Assembly (NCBI RefSeq): GCF_023278565.1
Contig: NC_064681.1
Coordinates: 310,001 to 374,000, forward strand
Direction: 5' to 3'
DNA: 64,000 nt
Source: Colletotrichum lupini
Lineage: Eukaryota > Ascomycota > Sordariomycetes > Glomerellales > Glomerellaceae
The position numbers and the translations under genes are program-made. Shown piece by piece: positions 23,713-34,061 of the stretch (its first letter is position 1; each line of letters begins with the position of its first letter). The notes under the pieces were generated by a model. It did not search any database. It saw only the letters and a list, made by a program, of their open reading frames with translations, and was not told the DNA's origin.

Positions 23713-25142
23713 TCATGCCGCCTTGGCGAACCCAGTCTCAACAACCCCGGGCTGTTTTCTGAATGGCTGCGGCGCCGTGCCACTAGTCATCGTACACTGC
23801 CACATCAGTCTCTTCTTTTCCTCGTCCTCCTTATACTGAGACAATTGTCCTGTGATGCTGTGCATGACGCCGCGATTGTGAAAGATCACGACATCACCTT
23901 CCTCCCACCGGTGAGCGTAGATATTCTCTGCCGCCCAGATTCTCTTCTGGAAGCCGTAGACGATCTCGCGGACTTTGGCGACATCATCTACGACTGATAC
24001 TTCGCCCGTCGCCGGATCCCGAGTTGTCAGCTTGAATACGCAGCAACCATGAACCTGGAGAAATGGTCGGTCGGGGTTCAACGGGTTGCGCCAGACCATC
24101 TGAGGCTTGTCAGTACAACATTGAGAAGACTCCAGATGGAATTGGGTGACTTACGGGATGTTCAGCAACATTTTCCCAAGACCATTCAGAGAGTTGCTCT
24201 ATGGGAACCTCTTTCCCCATTGTTGGGATCGACAATCCGTCTTCCGTCGCTTTGCATTGTCTGATGTATTCATAGGCTTGAGGAGCGTATGTTACAGTCG
24301 TGTTAAGAGCAAATTCTTGCTCAGCCGGGGTCAGCAATTGAAATGTCCGGGCCCCGGAGAAGACTGACGAAAAGGTCAATCATGCGTCTTCAGAGTGCGA
24401 ATTTTAGCACTAGACTTACAGGCTGTGGATCCAGCAGCAATGCTCTTTTCTTTCCCGTCTGGAAATTTGAGTTTCTGATCAGGCAGGTTCGGCACCTTAA
24501 CCGCGTGAAGGATGGTGACTTCGCCAGGCAAACGCTGGTAGAAGGGAGTGTCCATGTGCCACCGGTATGGACGGGTATATCCATTGCCTAGCTCCTCCTC
24601 CGACAGAGGCTTCTCATGAAACAAAGTATGATCCTGGCCGGACTTATTAGCTCAGATCGCCCATGGTTTGCGGTTTCCAAAATTCAATTAGTCAGCTGAT
24701 CAACGATAGGATTCAGGCATACCAGATGGATCACCTCCAACTCTTCAACTCCTTCATAGTTCTTAAACTTGCCGCTGCCGATGATGCCCACTTGCGGTGC
24801 TCTTGGAATTCTTCCTGCTTTGTATGCCGAAAGAAGATTCCTGGGGTCACTAACGGCCTTCTCGCCAGCAGAATGAATATCAGTCGCAGTCGGGTCGAAG
24901 ACTTTGGTCAGCTTAGGCAGAGTCTCAGGCGCGATGCCCGTCTGGTTCTTGATGACCACGACCTGGTTTTCGAACAGGGCTCTTCTGAAGGTTTCGAGGT
25001 CTTTTTCTGACAACGCGTCTACGTCCAGGACATCCATTAATGAGGGCAGGTGAACTTCGGCCCCAATCAAAGAAGACTCACGAAGGGAGGTCGGGAGCTC
25101 CCTGAAGGAGAGTCCTTGAGATGGGGAAGTGAGGCTGCCCAT
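23713..25142 (-). CDS. Fe(II)/2-oxoglutarate dioxygenase, TauD/XanA-like (paralogue 1)
   Basis: Exons 25142-24723, 24633-24420, 24363-24155 and 24099-23713 encode 409 residues. The metal facial triad is His166-x-Asp168 in YRWHMD and His361 in NRGVMHS. A later Arg378-x3-Gln-Cys block binds 2-oxoglutarate and substrate in the family. The layout matches fungal XanA-type xanthine dioxygenases, but the Asn that follows Gln-Cys in XanA is Thr384 here, so the substrate may differ. It needs Fe(II), O2 and 2-oxoglutarate and is presumably cytosolic, as no targeting signal is seen. The gene is convergent with the nitrilase (70 bp between stops) and head to head with a second dioxygenase across 532 bp, suggesting shared control. 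An upstream in-frame GTG was not used as start. Confidence 0.92.
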
Positions 25143-25674
25143 TGTCACTGTATGATCAACACGATGAAGGTGACAGGGCTAAAGAATATAATTGATTGAG
25201 TCTGTGGGTTGATGAGCCGTTCATGAGCCCGGGTAGCCGCATGAACTTATAGCCAACCAGCCTTACCTTTACATCGACGACTTTGAACTTTCTGCCAATT
25301 TGGAGCGGGTGAGTTGAACATGCTCTTCCGCATCGCCAGTTCTGTCCTTCTCCTGTCATATAACACGCAGTGACGCGTAGTAATCGTATTGTCACAGTCT
25401 CTCATTGGCCAAGCAATGAGATGCATGCGGGCGAGTCCTTCATGTCACCCGCACGTCGCAGGAATGGTCCAAACACTGTTTCCGTCGATTATCTCCGGGC
25501 ACACAGAGAGGCGGGCCAGTTTGTGCAACTCGCCCGCATTAGCCAAATGCATCTCTGAAAGAACGTTTCGGTTGATATATATACGGTGATGAAGTCCAAG
25601 TGTCCCTCTTTCAGGGAATATTTAACTTAACTCCTCGAACACGAATCATCGCTTACTTTTTCCTGACTTTCATC
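25143..25674. promoter_or_regulatory. Bidirectional promoter between two dioxygenase genes
   Basis: 532 bp separate the start codons. A TATA-like TTATATT lies about 43 bp before the minus-strand ATG (around 25185-25191) and TATATATA at 25576-25583 about 92 bp before the plus-strand ATG. A symmetric CCAAT-type element sits in the middle (25401-25420). The arrangement suggests co-regulation of the pair. Confidence 0.6.
25401..25420. promoter_or_regulatory. Inverted CCAAT-like palindrome (CTCATTG-N6-CAATGAG)
   Basis: A perfect 7-bp inverted repeat with a 6-bp spacer, located roughly midway between the two divergent start codons. ATTGG (an inverted CCAAT core) is inside. It could be bound by a CCAAT complex or a dimeric regulator; no protein can be assigned. 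Confidence 0.45.
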
Positions 25675-26847
25675 ATGGCAGCCGTTGGAGTTGAGATTTC
25701 CCCTCTTCCCAAGCCGTTTGAGAAATCAGCTGTCGATTTCGGAGCCGAACTTTCGGGGATTGATCTCGAACACATCGATGGTAAGTATATGTGTCCAGAA
25801 GCAAACACACTCATCAAGCTAACCATATGCGTAGATGAAAGTTTTCAAGTTATTAGAGAAGCTCTCTATAACAACAACGTTGTCCTGATCAAAGGCCAGC
25901 ACAACCTCTCACCAAAAGCCCAATACGAACTCACCCGCCTATTCGACCCTGAAGCAAGTACATACAGCCATGGTTCCCGCATCGACAAACGCAGCGTCCT
26001 CCACAAGGATCTGACCACCCTGCCATCTCAGCCGCAAGTGCAAGTCATCGGCCACGGCGCAGTAGTCGAGTTCGAAGGACTGGAGAATCTCAAGCTCACC
26101 CACCCTCACCACAAGACCTTTCATAAGCATCCTGTTCCGGAAGCTGAGGACTACGACTATACCCACTTTTACCGATAGCACATTGACTCGGCCATGTACA
26201 ACCTGGACCCGCCTCTCGTCACATCGCTGTTTGCTTGCAGGGTACCTAAGGGGCGGCGGCAGATCTGTCGCTACGACGATGGGACTGGAGACGAGCTAGA
26301 AGTACCTTTGGGAACGACAGCTTTCATCAGTGGATACCGCATGTTTGAATTACTATCGGAGGAGGATCAGGAGTTTGTCAAGACCAGCACGATCGAGTAC
26401 AGCCCACACCCGTACATCTGGATGAGCAAGGCGAAGGCGAGGTCAAATGGCCTAGGTCTTTTCTCAGAAGGTCTAGAGCTGTCTGAAGACCAGCTCCCAG
26501 AGATTGAGGAGGAAAAGATCAGGAGATACCCTATGGCATGGAAGAATCCGGTAACGGGAAAGTTTGCCATGATGGTGTACCCGACGCCAGCGCGCAGGAT
26601 CCATCTTAAGGATGGAACGGTAATGGAGGACTTGAAAGAGGTCAGAGAGTTGATTTACAGACTGCAACGACCAGCAATCAGCCCGCAATACGTGTATCCT
26701 CATGATTGGGAGGAGGGTGACCTCGTTCTCTTCAACAATCATGGCGTTATGCACTCCATTGTTGGGGCCTTCGCGGAGAACGAGGTTCGCCTATTCAGGC
26801 AGTGTAATATGGCAGCTAGTAGACCGCCTCAAGGTTCCGATTGCTGA
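25675..26847 (+). CDS. XanA-like Fe(II)/2-oxoglutarate dioxygenase interrupted by an in-frame TAG (paralogue 2)
   Basis: Exons 25675-25780 and 25835-26847 (intron GTAAGT...TAG). Read through the stop, it is 372 residues, close to Aspergillus XanA (about 370). The TAG at 26176-26178 is codon 150, in HFYR-stop-HID, exactly where paralogue 1 and family members have Trp (YRWHMD). After it the frame runs cleanly to a normal C-terminus: His151 and Asp153, His342 in HGVMHS, and Arg354, Gln358, Cys359, Asn360, which match (offset two) the XanA residues I recall as iron, 2-oxoglutarate and xanthine ligands. Terminating at TAG would remove the whole active site. TGG-to-TAG is a G-to-A change of RIP type; it is also the preferred UAG context of fungal A-to-I mRNA editing. 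Alternatives are a base-call error or a true pseudogene. Xanthine as substrate is inference. Confidence 0.85.
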
Positions 26848-26963
26848 AAACATGAATAAATGTAACCCAGCTCATAGTCATTGATATGCCCCTGTTCAGG
26901 GGCGAATACGATCAGAAGAACGAAGCCCACTTCATCCGGATTTACTTCTTCTGATCATCGTGT

Positions 26964-28638
26964 TCATTGAACTCTGCGAGCCAATCTTACGGTGACCTCG
27001 CCTCCTGGACCTCCAACTTTCTCAAACTTCAAAAACACAATATCAGCAGATGTTACAAGAGCCAGAAGTAAGTGACGGTGCGCACCTTGTAGAGGCTCAC
27101 TAAGGTAGCCACGACTTTGTACACCTCCAAGGCAAATATATTCTTGCCAATGCACGTCCGCGATCCCTGCCCAAAAGTGAGCTCCGTCTTCTCCATTAAA
27201 CCCTTTCTTTCGAGATATTCCTCGTCAGTCTCCGCCGTTCTCTTCATCCATCTTTCTGGGATGTATACATCGGCATCCTGACCAAACACATGGCGGTCCC
27301 GGTTGATTTGAGAAGCTGGACAGCCGATATTGATGTGTCCTGGAATAAACACGCCATTGGGTAGCCGCAAACCCGCCGAAGAAGTGACTCGCTGCAGATT
27401 GAACGAGGCAGAGCTGTGAAGACGTAAGGCTTCTTTGACAACACCCAATAGGTCCGGCAGTTCCTGAAGTTCGTCAAAAGTCGGAAACGATCCGCATCCA
27501 CCTTCTTTCAGTTCCGCGTACAACTTGTCCTGTGAGGCTGGGTTGCTTGCCAGGTACTTGCACATTTCGTGGAAAGTCTTCCCGGGGCTAAGACTGCCGG
27601 CAATCAGGTTCCCTGAGGCCGATATTGCGACCTGCTTGGTTGTCATGAGCTGAGGCTGTTGCTCATGCGTGGAGACGAAGTAAGACAACAGGTCCGGTCG
27701 GGTATCAGATTTGCCTTGGTAGACACGTTCGTTGACAGTCTCGGACACAACTTTGAGAAATGGCGATGGCCTCGAGCGCCTCATCACGAAGTTTTCTTGG
27801 ACGACCTTGTGCAGCCAGGGCATTTGGGAGACGATGGCGACGTATGCCCCAAATCGCTTGACTTTTTCATACAGACCATACGTGTCATATCCATCGAGAA
27901 AGCCAAGAGGTTTGCCCAGAGACAGTTTCGCAACGACGTCGAAGCAGTCTATTCGCGTACTGGAGTCAGCCTTTCAGCTTCAACAAGTGAAAACAGAGGG
28001 ATTGGGCTGACAGTTGTAGCACCAGCGGCTCAAATTCAGCACCTGCTTCTTCTCAGCGTGTTCCTCACAAACTTTTATGAACTTGGAGATGAGCTCATCA
28101 ACATAGGGCTCATAAGCTTTCAACGACGTCATCGAATAAGCATTCGATACCAGGCGCCGATATCGTGAGTGAATCGTCTCCTCTTGAATACTAAGGAGAC
28201 TTGTCGTCACCCCGGATTGACGGAAAGGTATGTATGCTTCACCCTGAAAGACTCGCAGTCATTAGCATCAGAATTCCAAATTCTTCCAACAATACAATTG
28301 TTGACTTTATCAACCTTGTTAAGCCGAGATCGAACACCATAAATGACTGGCACGGCGAAAGGATCGAACACCGTAACCGAGCGAGGTCCTAGGCGAATCA
28401 CATCGCCATATGTGTCTCGGAGATCGTCCAAGATGTTTAGTTTCGATGAACCCCGTTCGGTACGCCAGGCTAAATAGACCGCGTACAGGTTTGTGTACCG
28501 AGCAATCCAAGGACCCGGGATGTCAGACAAACGCGCCCGGTGACTGTCGATGACGCATTTGAAGCAAAACGTTGCTGCCAATATGAGTACAGAAACGAGA
28601 ATGCTCGTCAAATTGATTGATTGTGGGAGTTCCATCAT
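26964..28638 (-). CDS. Cytochrome P450 monooxygenase with atypical I-helix
   Basis: Exons 28638-28315, 28243-28012, 27948-27086 and 27026-26964, 493 residues. An N-terminal membrane anchor (about residues 10-30) is followed by the Pro-rich hinge DIPGPW. The heme loop FGQGSRTCIGKN is intact, with the Cys ligand at about 449; the ExxR motif is KEALRL near 359; PERW and the aromatic meander are present. The I-helix reads NLIAGSLSPGKTF near 300-312, where fungal P450s of this type have AGSD(S/T)TA: the acid and Thr that steer O2 activation are replaced by Leu and Pro. The second intron uses a weak GTCAGC donor, and the first donor could be GTTGAT or GTCAAC, so junctions are less sure than the frame. 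Its 3' end faces the dioxygenase stop 116 bp away. The substrate is unknown; it is likely an ER-bound cluster oxidase if active. Confidence 0.88.
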
Positions 28639-29492
28639 GAAGCCGCAGGGCGTCGGGTCAAAATCTGTGGATATTTCGATGCGGGTGTGGTGATGTGAGA
28701 ACGGGTCAAGGTAAAGATGTCTTATTTTGTCTTTGACCAGGAGTCGGTATGTTCCTTACCCCTCAACGATCTGCCGAGGCTCGGGTTTCTAGATCGGGAC
28801 TTGAACTTACCTTAGACCAAGGTGGCCTCTGTCGTTAGCGACGGGCGGGATACGGACGAGCCTGACTGCCGTCTTGGCTTCTCTGTGCGTGGCCCATGAC
28901 AATGGGGTCCTCTGATCAACAACCGGGCTGATGTGACACGCTAGCCATGTTCTCTCAGCTTGGAATCAATCTCTGGAACTACATTTGGGAAAGTGTTGTT
29001 CATTCCTAGGGAGCAATGGATACTTGCGCCACCTACCACGCCCGCATTTATTAATATCTTCCTTTAGTATTCTGACGGAGATATTCCCTTCGAAAGACTC
29101 TCTTCACGGCAATTTAGACGGTGTCCGCTTTGCGCGATTCAGTTGAAATATCTCACATGCTTAAGCCGTTTGTATGACTCCGACCCCATGAAGTATCGAG
29201 CATATGGGGATGCCTCAAATGAACAGGAAGCTTTGGTCGACCAGGCCGAGAAAGTTCATGCGCAATTTATCAGGAATCAGATGATGCTAAACAAATGCAA
29301 CTTATTATACTTCCGTAAAACCTCGGGCTGGCCGTCTCCAATGCTTCTCTAACTCTCTACAAAAGCCGTGTCTCTCGCTGACTGCGTCACTGTACAAACA
29401 TTCTCACTTCCAGCTCATCTTCGCTTTGCCGTTGACATCACGCTCGCTATCAGTACTGTTGACTCCTTCTTCGTAAATATTCCTCCACCACC
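28639..29492. other. Divergent intergenic region
   Basis: Promoters of the P450 (-) and the small secreted protein (+). No TATA box is obvious upstream of the P450 ATG; TCGTAAATATTCCTCCACCACC precedes the small gene's ATG. No gene seen. Confidence 0.45.
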
Positions 29493-29798
29493 ATGCAACT
29501 GAACAACCTTCTCGTCACCACTGCTCTGTCTTTCAGCATGGTAAGTATGCTCCATGAGCTCTATCACGAGTATGACGACCTACTGACGACAGCATAGGCC
29601 TCTGCATACGGCGTCGGGAACCCCGGCAGCACATGCACACAGGGCGGATTCCACTGCAACCCTTACGAGAAGCCCAATGGCGTTACCTATCAAAACGCCT
29701 GGTGTCCTAGCCAGTGCGACCCACGAGACGGAAGGAAGGACCCCAAGGGCTGCGACTGGGCGACTTGCGACAAGCAGACCCCGAATCCGAACAACTAG
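29493..29798 (+). CDS. Small secreted cysteine-rich protein (effector-like)
   Basis: Two exons, 29493-29540 and 29598-29798, with a 57-bp GTAAGT...TAG intron just after the signal-peptide core; 82 residues. The first exon gives MQLNNLLVTTALSFSM, and cleavage is expected after ASA at about residue 19. The mature chain of about 63 residues has six Cys (STC, FHC, AWC, SQC, GC, TC), two Trp and a Pro/Asn tail, enough for three disulphides. I recognise no family. The start has a good context (CCACCATG). Size, Cys content and position beside a metabolic cluster match fungal effector or antimicrobial candidates; function is inference. Confidence 0.75.
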
Positions 29799-31387
29799 GG
29801 GGAAGGATATTTTCCACCGGGATCAGGGAAAGGAATTCTGTGTACTCGTACGCTGACTAGAGCCCCTCAGCAATCTATTCATGTACGGAGTGCGTATCTC
29901 GAACTCCCCATCGGTTTTGCAAGCCGTCCTTTCATCTGCCACCCAGGCGGAGCTTTGTTCGAACCAGTGTCAAAAGATCCCTTTTCGTACGTGATACCTG
30001 CGATTGTGCGCTTTGTTACACATGTCTCTGCTAAGGACTGGTGAGCGTTGTCGAAAAAGAGTTTCACACAAGGTGGGGTTTACCTGGTGCATGGCGGAAA
30101 TACATACCCGCTTTAGGAATGTTTAGCCCATGGTCTATCCATTAGGTTTAGTGTAAGAGCAACGACCAGAGGTAAACTGTGTAGGGCATCGGCGTGGGTT
30201 CAGATGTGATCATTATGTTCTCTTGTGGCATGAACGCTCATCTCGCTTCTTCAACTTGAAAATGCTTTCTGATGTACGAACCAGGGACCTCAGGCTTAGT
30301 TGACGGGCCAAGACGAGGCTTGCTGAACCATGCCACATTTGAACGAACCTCTTGTAAATCGAGCATTCTATCCTTTCATACTTGCAGCGGTGGCCGGTCT
30401 GGAAAGAATCCAACTATTCATTCCTTGCAGGGCCTGTTTCTGGATGCACTTTCTGTCAAGGGGCACTGTGGGCAAGCGCAACTTTTTGTCACCTCTAGAA
30501 CGTCTTTATGTAGCTGTGGGCGTGGCCGGTGATTGGAAGATGTCCAAATAGCCTCGCCACGGGTTGTACAGAAAATCGCAGCCTGGGGCCGATCTACACG
30601 ACTCAATGTTCGGTCTCGCGCCAGCTGTCATGCATGCCTGAGCGCAGGAATTGCCCTACGACAACCCGGATGTCAGCCAAAATGCTTATGTACGATACAT
30701 CAATTGGTGCTCTCTTGAGGTGAGGTTGATACATGCAACGACTAGTTAAGTACGGTAAGCACCAAGTTTTGCCACTTCACAAAGTAGGGTTAGGGTGCCG
30801 CGAGACCAAGCCCAAAGACCACGGCTGCTGCCCTATCGCTATCTCACGGAGTCTCCAGAGACCGAGAGATTAATTTGATGCGAAACTTGGAGATAAACCC
30901 GCTGGATAGTGAGCATGACCGCTACTTCATTATTCACACTATCGATACGAGGTCCATCATCACTTGAGCACCGGCTTAGTCGAGTGTTCTGATCAATCAC
31001 CGGCTACATGTTTCTGGTCAGGATGGATGAGACGCTCAGCACGTAGTCATATCGTGAATTCCCACCAACTGATCCGTCGCCAGGAACGGCACTCGAGACT
31101 GTTTTTCTAGACGATACGCGAACTCCATTGTCCAAATCGCCTGTCGTTTGATTCTCTCCGTCGGCCATCACGAGGAGTCCGTATGAAAGTCTGGCTTTAG
31201 ATATAGCGCCGCGCCCTAGTAGCCCGAGCCAGCAAAAAGGTTCTCACGAGGGGAAAATGAATCAGACTAATCCTTCACAGCAAAGCGATCTTACTAGAAT
31301 AACACAACTCGGTGGCACTATGTGTCAAATTTGTAGTATAAGTAACCTCGCATATAGCAACTCAGTCTTCTACGATCAAACAGCATC
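29799..31387. other. Gene-free region
   Basis: 1.6 kb with only short, low-quality open frames on both strands. A twelve-base telomere-like TAGGGTTAGGGT lies near 30785 but is too short to mean much. Nothing else seen. Confidence 0.55.
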
Positions 31388-31912
31388 TCAGAATATCCAA
31401 TTGTCATTCAACTCCTGCATCGGAACGTGAATAGGCCCATCGGCTAACTCATCCACCCGTTGCGCCGCGAGCCGATGCTCGCGCGCAGGGAACTGCTGGG
31501 TCTGTCTGCTTGTCCTCCTCCACAGCTGGACGGCGAGAAACAACAGTATAACGATGGGGGACAGCCTGAATGCCGATATCATCAGCCATGGAACTGTCGC
31601 AGTGACCCATTGTGCTAACCTCAGCCACAAGACAATTTGGATGAGGACTGGTAAAAAGTAAAATAGCCACAGACCAATCACCCCGAATTCCCTTCTTAAA
31701 GCAATTATGAACGCGTGGTGTCTTAGAACACTAAGACCATGACTGATGATGAATATCGTACACGGTAGAACGAAGAGTAGGGACGGGTTCAGGAGATCAT
31801 GTGGTGTATAGTTGTTGTAAACGAATTTGACGACTTGATAGTGTATGGCGATGGATGAGAGAATGAAGGTGACCTTGGGAACGAGTCTGAGACGTCTGGG
31901 AGGAGGGTCCAT
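31388..31912 (-). CDS. Small multi-pass membrane protein, unknown function
   Basis: 174 residues from the ATG at 31912 (an upstream in-frame TTG was rejected), one exon. It opens with a basic, Pro-rich segment (MDPPPRRLRLVPK) and then has four hydrophobic stretches at roughly residues 15-35, 46-66, 80-100 and 113-133, followed by a hydrophilic tail. The layout is that of an integral protein of the ER or plasma membrane with the start on the cytosolic side (positive-inside). No family motif was recognised. It stands alone, about 1.6 kb from the effector-like gene and 2.1 kb from the bHLH gene. It could be a lineage-specific orphan; coding status rests on the long hydrophobic pattern and frame. 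Confidence 0.6.
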   Translation of the reverse strand: MDPPPRRLRLVPKVTFILSSIAIHYQVVKFVYNNYTPHDLLNPSLLFVLPCTIFIISHGLSVLRHHAFIIALRREFGVIGLWLFYFLPVLIQIVLWLRLAQWVTATVPWLMISAFRLSPIVILLFLAVQLWRRTSRQTQQFPAREHRLAAQRVDELADGPIHVPMQELNDNWIF

Positions 31913-34061
31913 TTCGCGTCTTGGTCTCAAGCGTGTGTAGTTGTGTTGGCCCTTGCCTGTGTGGGTGTGGTGTGGTGTGGTGTGTGTTTATGTCTTCGCC
32001 GATGGCTATGTACCTTACAGCTGCTTCCCACGTCTTGGGTCGCGTTCTCTTATACATGTTTGGTTTACCACCGGCTTTGTGACAGCCACGATGGTTCATC
32101 TTCGATTATCATACCGGTGTTCTGGTTTACCCAGAATCAGCGGGAGAAAGCTGTCTGCGAAACCGGTCACTTTCCAAACAATGGACAAAGGAGAGCACGC
32201 CAACAATGGTTCTACTCGTGCTGCTTTGAACATCACGCACAAACTTGAGATATCTCAAAGCCAGAACAAATGGAACAAAACCACAAAAAGATTTGAACGC
32301 TTCGAATGAGCAGACCCTCTTTCTTCGGACAAGAGTATTGTTACGGTATACCATTGTGGATGGATGACGTTGACTCTCGCACAGCGCTCCTGAGTAGGTC
32401 AACTCAGTCGTCGGTTAGTATACATTCAAATGGGTAACATTACTCCACTGCTCGCTTCAAAACTAATCTCCCTAGGAACTCAGCGGCATCATTATAGTAG
32501 ATCTTCGTAACATGGTCCAGCCATCTTCCTGCTTTCAACTCACGTGTAGTCACAGGCCCTGCTCTCTCTGACTCTCACTGCTTCTCAGGCCCCGATAGCC
32601 GGCATTATGTAGTATACTCTTATATGTATGACTAGTCTTCATAGTCTGTTGAATACCAGTGGCCCAGACTATGGACCTTTGCTGATGATGCTCAGACTGC
32701 AAAGGCCCATTCACACTGTCCTGCATCAGTCTCTCTCTCTCTCTGTTCCACTTTGGCTCCAAATCACGCTGTTCAAGATGTTACCGACGTCTACAACTAA
32801 TCTCACAATACTTTGCTCGAGTCCATCCCCATTTACTAGCAAAGCTCTACGTGGCCACCACAGCTATGGAAAAAGGTTATAGCAAACGCCGCCGCCCTCA
32901 CCTCAGATATGTAGTCTAGCCAATGATCTTGTATGACTGGAGGTATTCGCCCCCGTGGTTCAACAGACGGATCAACCCTATCCATCTACTTCACGTCGGG
33001 ATAGCCCTTTCACATCGGATTATTCGACTGACTTCCCTGCTCGCAGCGGCGGACGCTACTTCTAGGTAGTGCACGCCGGACCACGGGTTCCGAAAAGACA
33101 TCCCGGAGCCGAAGGATCGCGCCTCGGCCGACGTCTTTGGTTCCGCCGGTGGGGGCTAGTGGACTGTGGCACGCACTAGGGTGAGGCGGGCTGCGTGTCG
33201 GGGCGTTGGAGGCGTGTTATTTTCCCCTTGGGCCGCCCGAGTTTGCCGATTCTCGGAGATGGGGCTGCTGGGAGAACACGGGACGCTGAAGATGTCTCGA
33301 TAGTGTCGCTCGCCCTTGAAGAATTAGCCACGGGGAGGGTCAGAGCTTTATCAACGGTGCTGATGGAACCTTCGAGGGGATAAAGGGCTCGAGGTATTGA
33401 GATCACTGAAAGGGTCACTTAAGGGGACCAAGACTGTTGCAGCTTTTATTGAATTCAGAGGATTTGTACACGCAAATACAGGTCACTGCACAGCCGACAG
33501 CACCAACTGAGCTAATGGCAACTGAGGGTTCGAGCTGCCTCGACCTCACAGACAGCTGCCCCAAAGCATGTAATGTAGTTCAAAACATCTCTTCATTATT
33601 CGCATCTTTCATGCGAAGCAAGAAAGCGGAGAGTTTCGGTAAACCAAAGGCCACCTTTCCTAGATAATACCTCTGAATCTTCCACCCAAGGTAAAGCTTC
33701 TTTGACAGGTAAACCTCGTCAAAAACCCTCTTCGAATGTCCCCTACTCAAACAACCCGTAAAACGCCTTCTTTTGATGATGGAATCATCCCCGTGGTATA
33801 CATTTCAAAAACAATCCAGTTTTCCCCTTTTCTTCCCATCGAGTCTCCCCGCCCAGTACCGTAAAAGAACGCCCTTGTAAGAAAAGAGAATTCCAAAGTC
33901 GTCAAAAACAGTGTCAACTGCCGGAAAACCTCGCGCCTTTTCCCCCCTTTCTTTCCATCTACCCAATGGTTGGATTTTTGTAAACACCCTTCTATGATGC
34001 ACTCCATCTCTTTCTTTGGCTTTCGTATTCGATACCATGCGCAAGGACAACACCCAGCCCA
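31913..34061. other. Intergenic region
   Basis: About 2.1 kb. A GT-rich simple stretch (GGTGTGG repeats) lies at about 31964-31990 in the promoter of the membrane protein, and a CT run near 32728-32745. The 3' UTR of the bHLH gene should start at 34061 going left. No gene seen. Confidence 0.5.

Noticed and set aside
30785..30796. TAGGGTTAGGGT telomere-like motif
   Set aside because: Only two units; expected by chance in a long window and not at an end.
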